Assembly (NCBI GenBank): GCA_963773055.1
Contig: CAVYZL010000006.1
Location: 1,054,001 to 1,118,000, forward strand
Reading direction: 5' to 3'
Length of the DNA: 64,000 bases
Origin: PALSA-612 sp963773055
Lineage (GTDB): Bacteria; Actinomycetota; Thermoleophilia; Gaiellales; Gaiellaceae
The notes beneath the pieces are model-generated. The model was not told the origin of the DNA. It ran no database searches and was given only the letters and a program-made list of their open reading frames with translations. A program made the translations under genes and the position numbers. The stretch's first letter is position 1; each line of letters begins with the position of its first letter. Below, piece after piece: positions 55,701 through 62,662 of this stretch.

Positions 55701-55910
55701 CGCCGCCTCCGCGGCGTCCCGTGCATCCTCGTCGTCGGGAAGCACGCACAACAGGCTGTCCCCGCGCCGCTCGTGGAGCGCTGCGAGGAACAGTGGCAGC
55801 GCGGGCTCGGAGACCCGGGCGCTCGTCGACGGAAGGGACGCTGCGAAGGCGCCTAAGCGGTCGTCGTCCGCCAGGACGCGTGCGAGCAGATGAAGGGCAG
55901 GCTGGACCAT
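52758..55910 (-). CDS. mfd: Transcription-repair coupling factor Mfd
   Basis: 1050-residue SF2 translocase that removes stalled RNA polymerase and recruits UvrA. An N-terminal UvrB-like region (residues to about 340) precedes the RNA-polymerase interaction domain with RDYLFIAFRGDDRLYVPHDQ, then the helicase core: GDVGFGKTEVA, LVIDEEQRFGV, SLTATPIPRTL, and TTIIESGLDIPQANTLVV with GRVGRSDVPAHAYL. It is slightly short for the family (about 1100-1180). ATG 55910. The 164-base gap upstream holds a terminator-like hairpin after pth and GC-rich dyads in the mfd leader. Confidence 0.96.
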   Translation of the reverse strand: MVQPALHLLARVLADDDRLGAFAASLPSTSARVSEPALPLFLAALHERRGDSLLCVLPDDEDARDAAEAAAWFTEGASVAFMPSRGVALGSGLQPPPHLVGERARALDVLSQGGLVCVSAAGLVEPLPLPERRPDPVTISPGEGAGLEELVERIVLAGYERVERVEERGQIAVRGGILDVFPTTGRDPVRVELFGDEVEAIRAFSPYTQRALRTLDAVTVYPAAEATEGDEGGDRVPPLDREPDLVWRPDAVVERWRELDVEHKPKGAAIDPLPAGQEHEFEAQRPALAARGLAEAERELGSLVRSGLRVVVTFPHRGDALRTQKLLRRVEASVVDVPTRLSDDGELLFVASPARQGFVWRALGLALIPENQILRRRAARPSRIGRALQSFADLRSGDYVVHEDHGVGKLLGFETKTVAGVTRDYLFIAFRGDDRLYVPHDQVDKVSRYVGSGGRAPALAQLGGRAWQLLKNRARSAARELAGELLALYAKRRQAEGLAYDLTNSWLERLEAAFPYRETDDQLAAIEAVKEDLESPRPMDRLICGDVGFGKTEVAVRAAFAAALNGRQTLFLAPTTILAQQHWSTFRARFADFPVEVEMVSRFRKPAEIKQALAGFSSGKVDVLIGTHRALSRDVLPKSLGLVVIDEEQRFGVAQKELLRQLRLEVDVLSLTATPIPRTLHMSLSGLRDISLIETPPEGRRPIRTHVGEYDAELVKIALDRETERGGQAFYLHNRVETIEEAAQKLEELCPRLRILVAHGQMREQELERRMMEFLRGDADVLVSTTIIESGLDIPQANTLVVERADLLGLAQLYQIRGRVGRSDVPAHAYLFFPEAAELTEEARARLATLADHTELGSGFAIAMRDLEIRGAGELLGAEQSGHVAAVGFELYVDLLNEAVAELAGTPQATQRPVRVDARIDAYVPADYVGSEALKIDIHRRLALAVSDDELREIHAALEDRYGDPPEPVENLFAIQEAKLRLAAAGADYLVFHSGRMTVGPLLLGAEDVADIRASVPSAAYSAPKRELSARCERFPEGLELLAAILAVRQ

Positions 55911-56034
55911 GACGACCGACGGGGCCTCGGCCCCGCGGGGGGAAGTCTACGGCGGGGAGGGTCCAGACAGGACGCTGTCCGTCGGAGCCAGAGCGGGGCC
56001 ACCAGCCTCCTCCCCGCTGCAGAGGCTACTGGGG
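55911..56034. other. Intergenic leader of mfd
   Basis: No gene is seen. It contains GC-rich inverted repeats, GGGGCC/GGCCCC near 55921-55934 and GCGGGG/CCCCGC near 55993-56017, and no T tract follows them. No clear -35/-10 pair was identified. It presumably carries the mfd promoter. Confidence 0.4.
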
Positions 56035-56060
56035 AAAATGCGCCGTGTCTGCGACGGCAC
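56035..56060 (-). terminator. Probable intrinsic terminator after pth
   Basis: On the minus strand GTGCCGT-cgcagac-ACGGCGC pairs as a seven-base stem with one G-T wobble and is followed by ATTTTCC. It begins about 15 bases after the pth stop. A run of four T is short, so efficiency is uncertain, but it is the clearest stem-plus-T candidate noticed in the window. Confidence 0.5.
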
Positions 56061-56074
56061 GTAACGAAACAGCG

Positions 56075-56668
56075 TCAGTTGAACGTGCGTTGCGCGGCCT
56101 CGATGCCCTCCGACACGACCGCCTCGACGGCCGCTGTCGACCGCTCGACGAGCGCGTCCACGTCAGTCTCGGGCGGGAAGGCCGAGAGCACCCAGTCCGC
56201 CACGGGCCGCGGGTCGCCGCGCCCGGGTCGACCGACGCCGATCCTCAGCCGTGAGAAGTCCTGCGTACCGAGCGCCTGCGCTATCGATCGCAGGCCGTTG
56301 TGTCCCGCCAGGCCGCCTCCGGCCCGCACCTGAAGTCGCCCCTCCTCGAGATCGACGTCATCGTGAACGACGAGTAGCGCTTCAGGATCGACCTTGAAGA
56401 AGCGTGCGGCCGATGCGATCGACCGGCCAGACTCGTTCATGTATGTCTCGGGCTTGAGCAGCGCGAGGCGGTAATCGCCGACCCGGATCTCGGCCAGCTG
56501 CCCCGAGAACTTCCCGCGAAACGAACCGCCGTGCGCGATCACCAGGCGATCGACGACGAGCCAACCCACGTTGTGTCGCGTGAGCGCATACTCGCGGCCC
56601 GGGTTCCCGAGCCCGGCGACGAGCAGATCGAGCGTCGAGGAGGTCTCCCCCCGACGAAAGAGGCGCAT
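56075..56668 (-). CDS. pth: Peptidyl-tRNA hydrolase
   Basis: 197 residues. Recycles peptidyl-tRNA released by ribosomes. LVAGLGNPGREY and the catalytic His in TRHNVGWLVVDRL are near the N-terminus, FMNESG-type sequence is YMNESGRSIAS, and the catalytic Asp is in LVVHDDVDLEEGRLQVR with GGGLAGHNGLRSI. The ATG shares its first base with the rplY stop (TAATG), so translation is coupled. The order prs-rplY-pth is as in other Actinobacteria. Confidence 0.96.
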   Translation of the reverse strand: MRLFRRGETSSTLDLLVAGLGNPGREYALTRHNVGWLVVDRLVIAHGGSFRGKFSGQLAEIRVGDYRLALLKPETYMNESGRSIASAARFFKVDPEALLVVHDDVDLEEGRLQVRAGGGLAGHNGLRSIAQALGTQDFSRLRIGVGRPGRGDPRPVADWVLSAFPPETDVDALVERSTAAVEAVVSEGIEAAQRTFN

Positions 56669-57381
56669 TACTCGTCTGAGGCGTCTGGCGCTTCGCCGGC
56701 GTCGCCGTCAGGCTCGGCCTCGGCGGCCTCCGCGACCCCAGGCTCCTCGCCCTCGGCGGCCTCGAGAGCCTCGGCCTCTGCGGCCTCCGCCTCAGCGGCC
56801 TCGAGCTCCGCCGCGAGCCGCGGTGCGGAGACGGTCGCAAGCACCGTCTCGAGATCGTCGAGCACCTTGACCGACTCGGGAACGGCGAGATCCGCCACAC
56901 GGAGGGTTGCGCCGATCTCCGTCTCGGAGAGATCGAGCGGGATGCCGTCGGGCATCTCGAGCGGAAGCGCCTCCACGGTCACCTCTCGCACGAGCTGTGA
57001 CAGGACACCGCCCAGCTTGACGCCTGGCGATTCGCCGGTGAGCACGACTGCAACCTGGGCGTTGATCGTTTGGTCGAGCCGCACCTCCTGCAGGTCGATG
57101 TGCGTCATCAGCCCACGCAACGGATCCTGCTGGTAGTCCTTCACGACGGACGCGTGCGTGGTCTTCTGCTCGTCGACGACCACGTCGAGAATGGCGTGCA
57201 GGCCATGGGGCCCGCCGAGCGCCGAGCGCAGCACGCGCTCCTGCACGACGAACGGGTGCGGCTTCTTTCCGCGCCCGTAGAGGACGCCAGGAATCAGCCC
57301 CCGCTTGCGCAGGCGCCGCGTCGCGCGGGATCCGAGATCCTCGCGCTCGTGTACCTCGAGTCGTACTCGCTCTCCTGCCAC
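56668..57381 (-). CDS. rplY: 50S ribosomal protein L25/general stress protein Ctc
   Basis: 237 residues. The L25 RNA-binding domain (about 1-95, EDLGSRATRRLRKRGLIPGV) binds 5S rRNA, and the TL5-type beta domain follows (PGVKLGGVLSQLVREVTVEA). The last about 50 residues are an acidic Ala/Glu low-complexity tail (ELEAAEAEAAEAEALEAAEG) as found in CTC proteins of Actinobacteria. ATG 57381, 38 bases after prs. Confidence 0.95.
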   Translation of the reverse strand: MAGERVRLEVHEREDLGSRATRRLRKRGLIPGVLYGRGKKPHPFVVQERVLRSALGGPHGLHAILDVVVDEQKTTHASVVKDYQQDPLRGLMTHIDLQEVRLDQTINAQVAVVLTGESPGVKLGGVLSQLVREVTVEALPLEMPDGIPLDLSETEIGATLRVADLAVPESVKVLDDLETVLATVSAPRLAAELEAAEAEAAEAEALEAAEGEEPGVAEAAEAEPDGDAGEAPDASDE

Positions 57382-57419
57382 GGCGGCGGATTGTATCGAC
57401 CCGTCTCAGGCAGGCGGGC

Positions 57420-58484
57420 TCAGAACAGCTGGTACTCGCCGCCGAAGATCGCGGAGACGGACTCGTCGGCGAAGACGTTCATGATCGTCTCGGCGAGCAG
57501 GCCGGAGATCGGAAGCACGGTGAGGTTGTCCGGTCGCGAGACGGGGTCGATAGGGACGGTGTCCGTGACGACGATGCCGGCGAGGTCGGCTTCCACGAAT
57601 CGCTCGATCGAGCCCTCGGAGAAGAGGCCGTGCGTCGTGAACACCCAGACGGCCGTCGCGCCGTGCTCGCGCAGGGCCTTCGCACCGGCGAGGAGCGTGC
57701 CGCCGGTCGTGATGATGTCGTCCCCGACGATCGCGATCTTGCCCTTTACGCGTCCCGTGATCTCCGTCACCGCGGCCTTGTCGTGCTCTGGCCGCGTCTT
57801 GTGCATGACGGCGAAGTCGGCGTCGACCATCTCCGCGAACCGGATCGCGTGCTTGGCGCGGCCCGCGTCGGGCGCGACCGAGACGACGTTGTCCCCGAAC
57901 AGGCCGAGATCGCGGAAGTGCCGCGCGAACAGCGGCAGAGACGTCATGTGGTCGACCGGGATCGTGAAGAACCCCTGGATCTGACCCGCGTGGAGGTCCA
58001 TCGTCAAAACGCGGTCCGCGCCGGCAAGCTGGAGCATGTCCGCGACGAGGCGCCCGGAGATCGGCTCGCGCGGCCGCGCCTTGCGATCCTGACGCGAGTA
58101 CGGGAACCAGGGCACGACGGCGGTGATCCGCTTCGCCGAGGCGAGCTTGGCCGCCTGGATCATGAACAGGAGCTCCATCAGGTTCCGGTCGACGGGATCG
58201 CAGCCCGTCTGGACGATGAAGACGTCGGCGCCGCGGATCGACTCGTTGTAGCGGCAGTACGTCTCGCCGTTGGAGAAGGTCTTCAGCTCCACCTCACCGA
58301 GCTCCACACCGAGCTGCTCGGCGATCCGTAGAGCGAGCTCGGGATGCGACCGCCCCGAGAACACCATCAGCCGCTTGAGCGGCCCGCGCTCGATCCAGTG
58401 GCCCGGTTTCACCTCGGGCTGAGCCCGCCCGGGATCCACGTCGAGGCCGGGCAGCCGAACGAGATCAGTCGTTGCGCTTTCCAC
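57420..58484 (-). CDS. prs: Ribose-phosphate pyrophosphokinase
   Basis: Makes PRPP from ribose 5-phosphate and ATP. LMVFSGRSHPELALRIAEQL is the usual N-terminus, FSNGETYCRYNESIRG carries the nucleotide/flexible loop, VLTMDLHAGQIQGFF the metal His, and IVGDDIITTGGT the PRPP loop. GTG 58484 with AAGGA seven bases upstream adds about 38 residues (ATTDLVRLPGLDVDPG...) not normally present and overlaps glmU by 20 bases. A shorter form starting near the KRLMVFSG segment is possible. Confidence 0.94.
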   Translation of the reverse strand: MESATTDLVRLPGLDVDPGRAQPEVKPGHWIERGPLKRLMVFSGRSHPELALRIAEQLGVELGEVELKTFSNGETYCRYNESIRGADVFIVQTGCDPVDRNLMELLFMIQAAKLASAKRITAVVPWFPYSRQDRKARPREPISGRLVADMLQLAGADRVLTMDLHAGQIQGFFTIPVDHMTSLPLFARHFRDLGLFGDNVVSVAPDAGRAKHAIRFAEMVDADFAVMHKTRPEHDKAAVTEITGRVKGKIAIVGDDIITTGGTLLAGAKALREHGATAVWVFTTHGLFSEGSIERFVEADLAGIVVTDTVPIDPVSRPDNLTVLPISGLLAETIMNVFADESVSAIFGGEYQLF

Positions 58485-59751
58485 CTGCGCGTCCTTCCTT
58501 GTTCTCTTGGCGCGTGCGTGCGATCGCCAAAGCATCGGCCGGAACATCGTCGGTGATTACCGATCCGGCGCCGACCCACGCATTATCCCCGATCGTGACT
58601 GGCGCAATGAACACATTGTCGACGCCGGTCCTGACGTTGCTGCCGATCGTCGTCCGCTGCTTGCCTGAGCCTGGCTCGTGCGGGAGATTCGCGGTGATTG
58701 CGCCTGCGCCGATGTTCGTGTCCTCGCCGATGTCCGCGTCACCGATGTAGGACAAGTGCGGCACCTTCGTGCGCGCCCCGATCGAGGAGTTCTTGACCTC
58801 GACGAACGTGCCGACTTTTGCGTCCGCCGCCACAACCGTCCCCGGGCGGAGATAGGCAAACGGCCCGATCTCCGCGCCCGAGGCAATGCGCACCGGTCCG
58901 CGGACGACCGTGAACGGATGGATCGTGACGTCGGGCTCGATCTCGACGCTCGCGTCGATCCAGGTCGAGGCGGGGTCGACGATCGTCACGCCCGAGAGCA
59001 TGTGCGCCTCGTTCACGCGGTCGCGGAGGATGGCCGCAGCGCGGGCGAGCTCGGCACGCGAGTTGACGCCCGCAGCCGAACGCCAATCAGCCGCGGTAAG
59101 CACGGCCCCGGTCCCACCGTTGCCGACCACCGCCCGCACGCAGTCGGTGAGGTAGAGCTCTCCCTGCGCGTTGTGCGGCTCCAGCGTCTCGATGGCAGCC
59201 CAGAGCGCGTCGGGCTCGAAGATGTAGATCGAGCTGTTCACCTCGGTCACCGCCAGCTCGGTGGGCGACGCGTCCCCCGCCTCGACGATCGCAGCCAGCG
59301 CGCCGTCCGCGTCGCGGAGCACCCGCCCGTAGGCGCCTGCGTCCGGAGGCTCGAACGAGAGCACGGTGACAGCGGCGCCGGCCGAGCGGTGCTGTTCAGC
59401 GAGCTGCTCGAGGAGGTCGGCGGTCAGGAGCGGCGTGTCGCCGGAGAGGACAAGAATGTCGGCCGCGCTGCCGTCGAGCGCGGAGCGTGCGGTCGAGACG
59501 GCGTCTCCGGTGCCGCGGGGCTCGGGCTGGACGACGAGCCGCACGCCCTCGACATCCGCGAGCGCGGCCTGCGAGTCCGGAGACGTGACGACGACGAGAG
59601 GATCCGGCGAGAGCGGCTGGGTCGCTGCGAGCACCCAGTCGACCATCCGCCTTCCGAGCAGCGGGTGCAGGTGCTTCGGCACGGCCGAGCGCATGCGCGT
59701 ACCGAGCCCCGCGGCCATGACGACGGCGGCAAGCGGAGATCTCGCTGTCAT
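58465..59751 (-). CDS. glmU: Bifunctional GlmU
   Basis: 428 residues. The N-terminal pyrophosphorylase has AAVVMAAGLGTRMRS and LSGDTPLLTADLL; the C-terminal left-handed beta-helix acetyltransferase has hexapeptide repeats (VKNSSIGARTKVPHLSYIGD). It makes UDP-GlcNAc for the wall. The C-terminal end is a bit shorter than the 450-480 average. It starts 11 bases downstream of the tRNA-Gln, so tRNA and mRNA may be one transcript. Confidence 0.95.
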   Translation of the reverse strand: MTARSPLAAVVMAAGLGTRMRSAVPKHLHPLLGRRMVDWVLAATQPLSPDPLVVVTSPDSQAALADVEGVRLVVQPEPRGTGDAVSTARSALDGSAADILVLSGDTPLLTADLLEQLAEQHRSAGAAVTVLSFEPPDAGAYGRVLRDADGALAAIVEAGDASPTELAVTEVNSSIYIFEPDALWAAIETLEPHNAQGELYLTDCVRAVVGNGGTGAVLTAADWRSAAGVNSRAELARAAAILRDRVNEAHMLSGVTIVDPASTWIDASVEIEPDVTIHPFTVVRGPVRIASGAEIGPFAYLRPGTVVAADAKVGTFVEVKNSSIGARTKVPHLSYIGDADIGEDTNIGAGAITANLPHEPGSGKQRTTIGSNVRTGVDNVFIAPVTIGDNAWVGAGSVITDDVPADALAIARTRQENKEGRAGGKRND

Positions 59752-59762
59752 TTGCGGGCAGG

Positions 59763-59833
59763 CTGGGGCGCCAGGATTCGAACCTGGGGTCGCGGGACCA
59801 AAACCCGCTGCCTTACCACTTGGCTACGCCCCA
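59763..59833 (-). tRNA. tRNA-Gln (TTG anticodon)
   Basis: 71 bases on the minus strand fold into a complete cloverleaf. The acceptor is TGGGGCG/CGCCCCA, the D-arm GCC/GGC, the anticodon stem GCGGG/CCCGC around TTTTGGT, with anticodon TTG (Gln, CAA). The T-arm is CCAGG-TTCGAAT-CCTGG. Discriminator base is G, as expected for tRNA-Gln; CCA is not encoded. A tRNA-Gln beside glmU is a frequent actinobacterial arrangement. Confidence 0.97.
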
Positions 59834-59873
59834 CCGACACCATTGTCTCAACCCGGCCCCGGTCCGGTGCCGG

Positions 59874-60314
59874 CTACTTCGCCTGCCCGTCCGAACGCTG
59901 CGCTCGCTCGCGAATCAGGAGATAGACGACGGCCCCCCCGATCGCCGCCGCGAGGACGAGCTTGCCCACCGACACGACGAGCGCGATCACCGCTGCCGCT
60001 GCGGCCAGCAGCTGCGAGACGGCGAGGATCCACGAGGCTTCGCGGTAGAGCGGCGAGTCGAGCGTGCGGCCTGCGAGCAGGTAGAAGACCACGATCGGGA
60101 TCGCGATCACGATCACGGTTACGCGCGAGAAGTCCTCCTCGAGGATGACGAAGATCGTCTCGGCGATCGCAATGCCGATCGCGACCTGCAGCCGGTGCTC
60201 CCGGAGCCGCATCGCGCGCGAGTCCGATTCGATCGGCCTCCTCGTCGACGCTGGCGCGGCTGGCGCTGCGGGCGGCGTGCTCTCGACGGCCCCAGGTGCC
60301 GGCTCGTCGCTCAC
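59874..60314 (-). CDS. Membrane protein of unknown function
   Basis: 146 residues. A disordered Ala/Pro N-terminus (about 30 residues) is followed by four hydrophobic segments (QVAIGIAIAETIFVIL, VIVIAIPIVVFYLLAG, WILAVSQLLAAAAAVIALVV, LVLAAAIGGAVVYLLI) and a short charged tail. No catalytic motif is seen. GTG 60314 lies four bases after the ispE stop, so it is likely in the rsmA-ispE operon. Confidence 0.75.
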   Translation of the reverse strand: MSDEPAPGAVESTPPAAPAAPASTRRPIESDSRAMRLREHRLQVAIGIAIAETIFVILEEDFSRVTVIVIAIPIVVFYLLAGRTLDSPLYREASWILAVSQLLAAAAAVIALVVSVGKLVLAAAIGGAVVYLLIRERAQRSDGQAK

Positions 60315-60318
60315 GCGA

Positions 60319-61137
60319 TCAACCGTACCACGATGGCGCCGAGACCCAGGTCTCGCCGAGCCGGGCGAAATCCGCCGCGACGCCGCGCGCGTGCTCCCCG
60401 TCCTCGAACAGGGCGTACAGCGCCGGACCTGCTCCGCTGACGTCGGCCCGGAACGCGCCGGCGGCCACGAGCTCCGCGGACAGCGACGACGACGCGAGGT
60501 CGTTCGCCGGCAGGCGCGCCAGATCGGCCGGCCGCTCGATCGTCAGCAACGTGTCGAGCAGTTGCCGACGACGCTCGTCGAACCCGACGGCGCCGTCCCG
60601 TTCGTCGAACGCGCGGTACACATCAGTCGTCGACGTCTTCTCGACCCCATGCGGCAGCAGGATCAGCGCCCAGTAGTCGCGGGGGAGGTCGAGCGGTGAG
60701 AGCTGGGTGCCGTCTTCCTCTCCGAGCTGTGGCCCGACCGTGAGGAAGAACGGCACATCGGCGCCGGCGCTGGCAGCGACACCGTGGAGCGCGTCAGCGC
60801 CCAGCGGCTCTTCGAGCAGAGCGTTCGCGAGCCTGAGGGCGGCCGCCGCGTCCGAGCTGCCGCCTCCGAGGCCGGCCGCGACCGGGATCCGCTTCTCGAG
60901 CGTCGCGCGCCAACGCGGATCGACATCGACGCGGCGCGCGAGGGCGATCAGCGCATCCGTGACCAGCGTGTCGGCCGCGAACCCTTCGACCGTCAGCTCG
61001 TCCGCCGGAACGACGGTCACGCGGTCAGCGAGCTCGATCCGCTCGTAGATCGTGACGAGCTCGTGTTTCTTGTCCTCGCGACGGTCGCCGACGACGAGGG
61101 CGAGGTTGATCTTCGCCGGCGCTGCCGAAGAGCTCAT
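60319..61137 (-). CDS. ispE: 4-diphosphocytidyl-2-C-methylerythritol kinase IspE
   Basis: 272-residue GHMP kinase of the MEP isoprenoid route. AKINLALVVGDRREDKKHEL carries the N-terminal Lys/His region, PVAAGLGGGSSDAAAALRLA the phosphate loop, and SGAGPALYALFEDG the third motif. ATG 61137 overlaps the rsmA stop (ATGA). The order tatD-rsmA-ispE is conserved with Mycobacterium, but rpfB is missing between tatD and rsmA. Confidence 0.96.
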   Translation of the reverse strand: MSSSAAPAKINLALVVGDRREDKKHELVTIYERIELADRVTVVPADELTVEGFAADTLVTDALIALARRVDVDPRWRATLEKRIPVAAGLGGGSSDAAAALRLANALLEEPLGADALHGVAASAGADVPFFLTVGPQLGEEDGTQLSPLDLPRDYWALILLPHGVEKTSTTDVYRAFDERDGAVGFDERRRQLLDTLLTIERPADLARLPANDLASSSLSAELVAAGAFRADVSGAGPALYALFEDGEHARGVAADFARLGETWVSAPSWYG

Positions 61138-61919
61138 GCGAGGCGCTCGGCGAGCAGAGGGAAGGCGTCCGGCGGGAGCGCCTCGGCCCGCGTCGTGCGG
61201 TCGAGGCCAAGGGCGTCGAGCGCGTCCCACGTCGCCTCCTTCGAGGCGAGCCCGGACGTCTCGATCGAGTTCGCGAGCATCTTGCGGCGGTGCCTGAAAG
61301 CCGCCTCGACGACCACCTTCACCTGCGCGAACCGGTCGGGCAGCGGCCTTCGCCGGAATGCGACGAGAGCGGACTCGACCCGTGGTCGCGGACGGAAGAC
61401 GGTCCGCGAGACGGCATGGAAGCCCGTCCGCTCGGCGGCGAGCCGCACGAGCACCGTCACGGCGCCATACGCCTTGGTTCCCGGCTCGGCGAAGAACCGG
61501 TCGGCGATCTCGCGCTGCACCATCACGCACCACGACCCGAGACCCGGTAGGCCGTCGAGGCTCTCGACGATGAGTGGCGCGGCAACGTTGTACGGAAGGT
61601 TGGCGACCAGCTTGCTCGCCGGCGGCCGGAGCGCGTCCAGGTCGAGCCGCATCGCATCGCCGAACACGAGGCCCACGTTCGCGCGCTCACCGATCGCGGC
61701 GGTGAGCTCGCGTTCCAGCGTGCGGTCGATCTCGACCGCATGGACGAAGGACACGCGGTCGGCGAGGTAGCTCGTCAGGACGCCGAGGCCCGGCCCGACC
61801 TCGAGCACGACGTCCTCGGGCCCCAGGGCCGCCAGCCGGCCGATCACGCCGAGGATGTTCTCGTCGACGAGGAAGTGCTGGCCGAGTGCCTTCTTCGCCC
61901 GTACGGCGTGTGGCGTCAC
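61134..61919 (-). CDS. rsmA: 16S rRNA dimethyladenosine transferase RsmA (KsgA)
   Basis: 261 residues. KKALGQHFLVDENIL is the family N-terminus, EVGPGLGVLTSYL motif I, GDAMRLDLDAL binds adenine, and NLPYN is the catalytic motif IV. C-terminal FRHRRKMLANSI matches the target-recognition domain. Dimethylates A1518/A1519 of 16S rRNA. GTG 61919 overlaps the tatD stop (GTGA). Confidence 0.96.
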   Translation of the reverse strand: MTPHAVRAKKALGQHFLVDENILGVIGRLAALGPEDVVLEVGPGLGVLTSYLADRVSFVHAVEIDRTLERELTAAIGERANVGLVFGDAMRLDLDALRPPASKLVANLPYNVAAPLIVESLDGLPGLGSWCVMVQREIADRFFAEPGTKAYGAVTVLVRLAAERTGFHAVSRTVFRPRPRVESALVAFRRRPLPDRFAQVKVVVEAAFRHRRKMLANSIETSGLASKEATWDALDALGLDRTTRAEALPPDAFPLLAERLA

Positions 61920-62662
61920 GGCAGGGAGAAGGCCGCGGCCGCGTTCGCATCGATCTGGTCTGCCAGCTCTGTCGGCTCCATCTGCCTTGCGGCGGCGACG
62001 GCGCGGAGCGTGTGGGCGACGAATGCGGGCTCGTTGCGCCTCCCCCGCTCCGGCTCAGGAGCGAGATACGGCGCGTCTGTCTCCACCAGGATGCGGTCGA
62101 GCGGAACCTCCGCAGCTGCGCGACGCAGCGCATCCGCCTTCGCGTACGTCACGTTCCCCGCGAACGAGACGTAGTACCCCCGGTCGAGTGCCTCGGGCAG
62201 ACGCTCGGGCTCGGAGAAGCAGTGTAGGACGACGGTGCCGTCGAAGCCGCGAAGCGTTGCGTCGGTCTCTGCGCCGGCGGCACGCGAGTGGATGACGACG
62301 GGCAGCCCGAGCTCGGAGGCGAGCTCGAGGTGGGCATCGAACAAGCGGCTCTGAGCGTCGTGCGGCGCGTAGTCCCGGTAGTGATCGAGCCCCGTCTCTC
62401 CGACCGCGACCGCACGGTCGTCCTGGAGCAGGCCGCGAAGCTCCTCGACACGATCTGCTTCCGGTTCGCCTGCCTCGTGCGGATGGATGCCGAGCGCGGC
62501 GAAGACACCTCCCTCGTCGCGCGCAAGCGCGAGCGCCGCGCGACAGGAGTCGATCCGCGTTCCGATCGTGATCACCCGCGTCACACCGACCGCGCGAGCA
62601 CGCGCGAGCGCTTCGTGCGCCGAGCCGTTGAGCGCGTCGAGATGCGCGTGCGTATCGATCAC
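61916..62662 (-). CDS. tatD: TatD-family metal-dependent DNase
   Basis: 248 residues. IDTHAHLDAL is the N-terminal metal site, GIHPHEAG and VAVGETGLDHYRDYAP the central ones, IHSRAAGAE and LHCFSEP further His ligands, and VETDAPYLAPEPERGRRNEP the C-terminal signature. The hydrolase acts on DNA ends or other substrates. GTG 62662 overlaps the metG stop (GTGA). Confidence 0.95.
   Translation of the reverse strand: MIDTHAHLDALNGSAHEALARARAVGVTRVITIGTRIDSCRAALALARDEGGVFAALGIHPHEAGEPEADRVEELRGLLQDDRAVAVGETGLDHYRDYAPHDAQSRLFDAHLELASELGLPVVIHSRAAGAETDATLRGFDGTVVLHCFSEPERLPEALDRGYYVSFAGNVTYAKADALRRAAAEVPLDRILVETDAPYLAPEPERGRRNEPAFVAHTLRAVAAARQMEPTELADQIDANAAAAFSLP

Noticed and set aside
55921..55934. 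GGGGCC/GGCCCC dyad ahead of mfd as a terminator
   Set aside because: Its loop is only two bases and no T run follows; the better candidate is the stem at 56035-56060.
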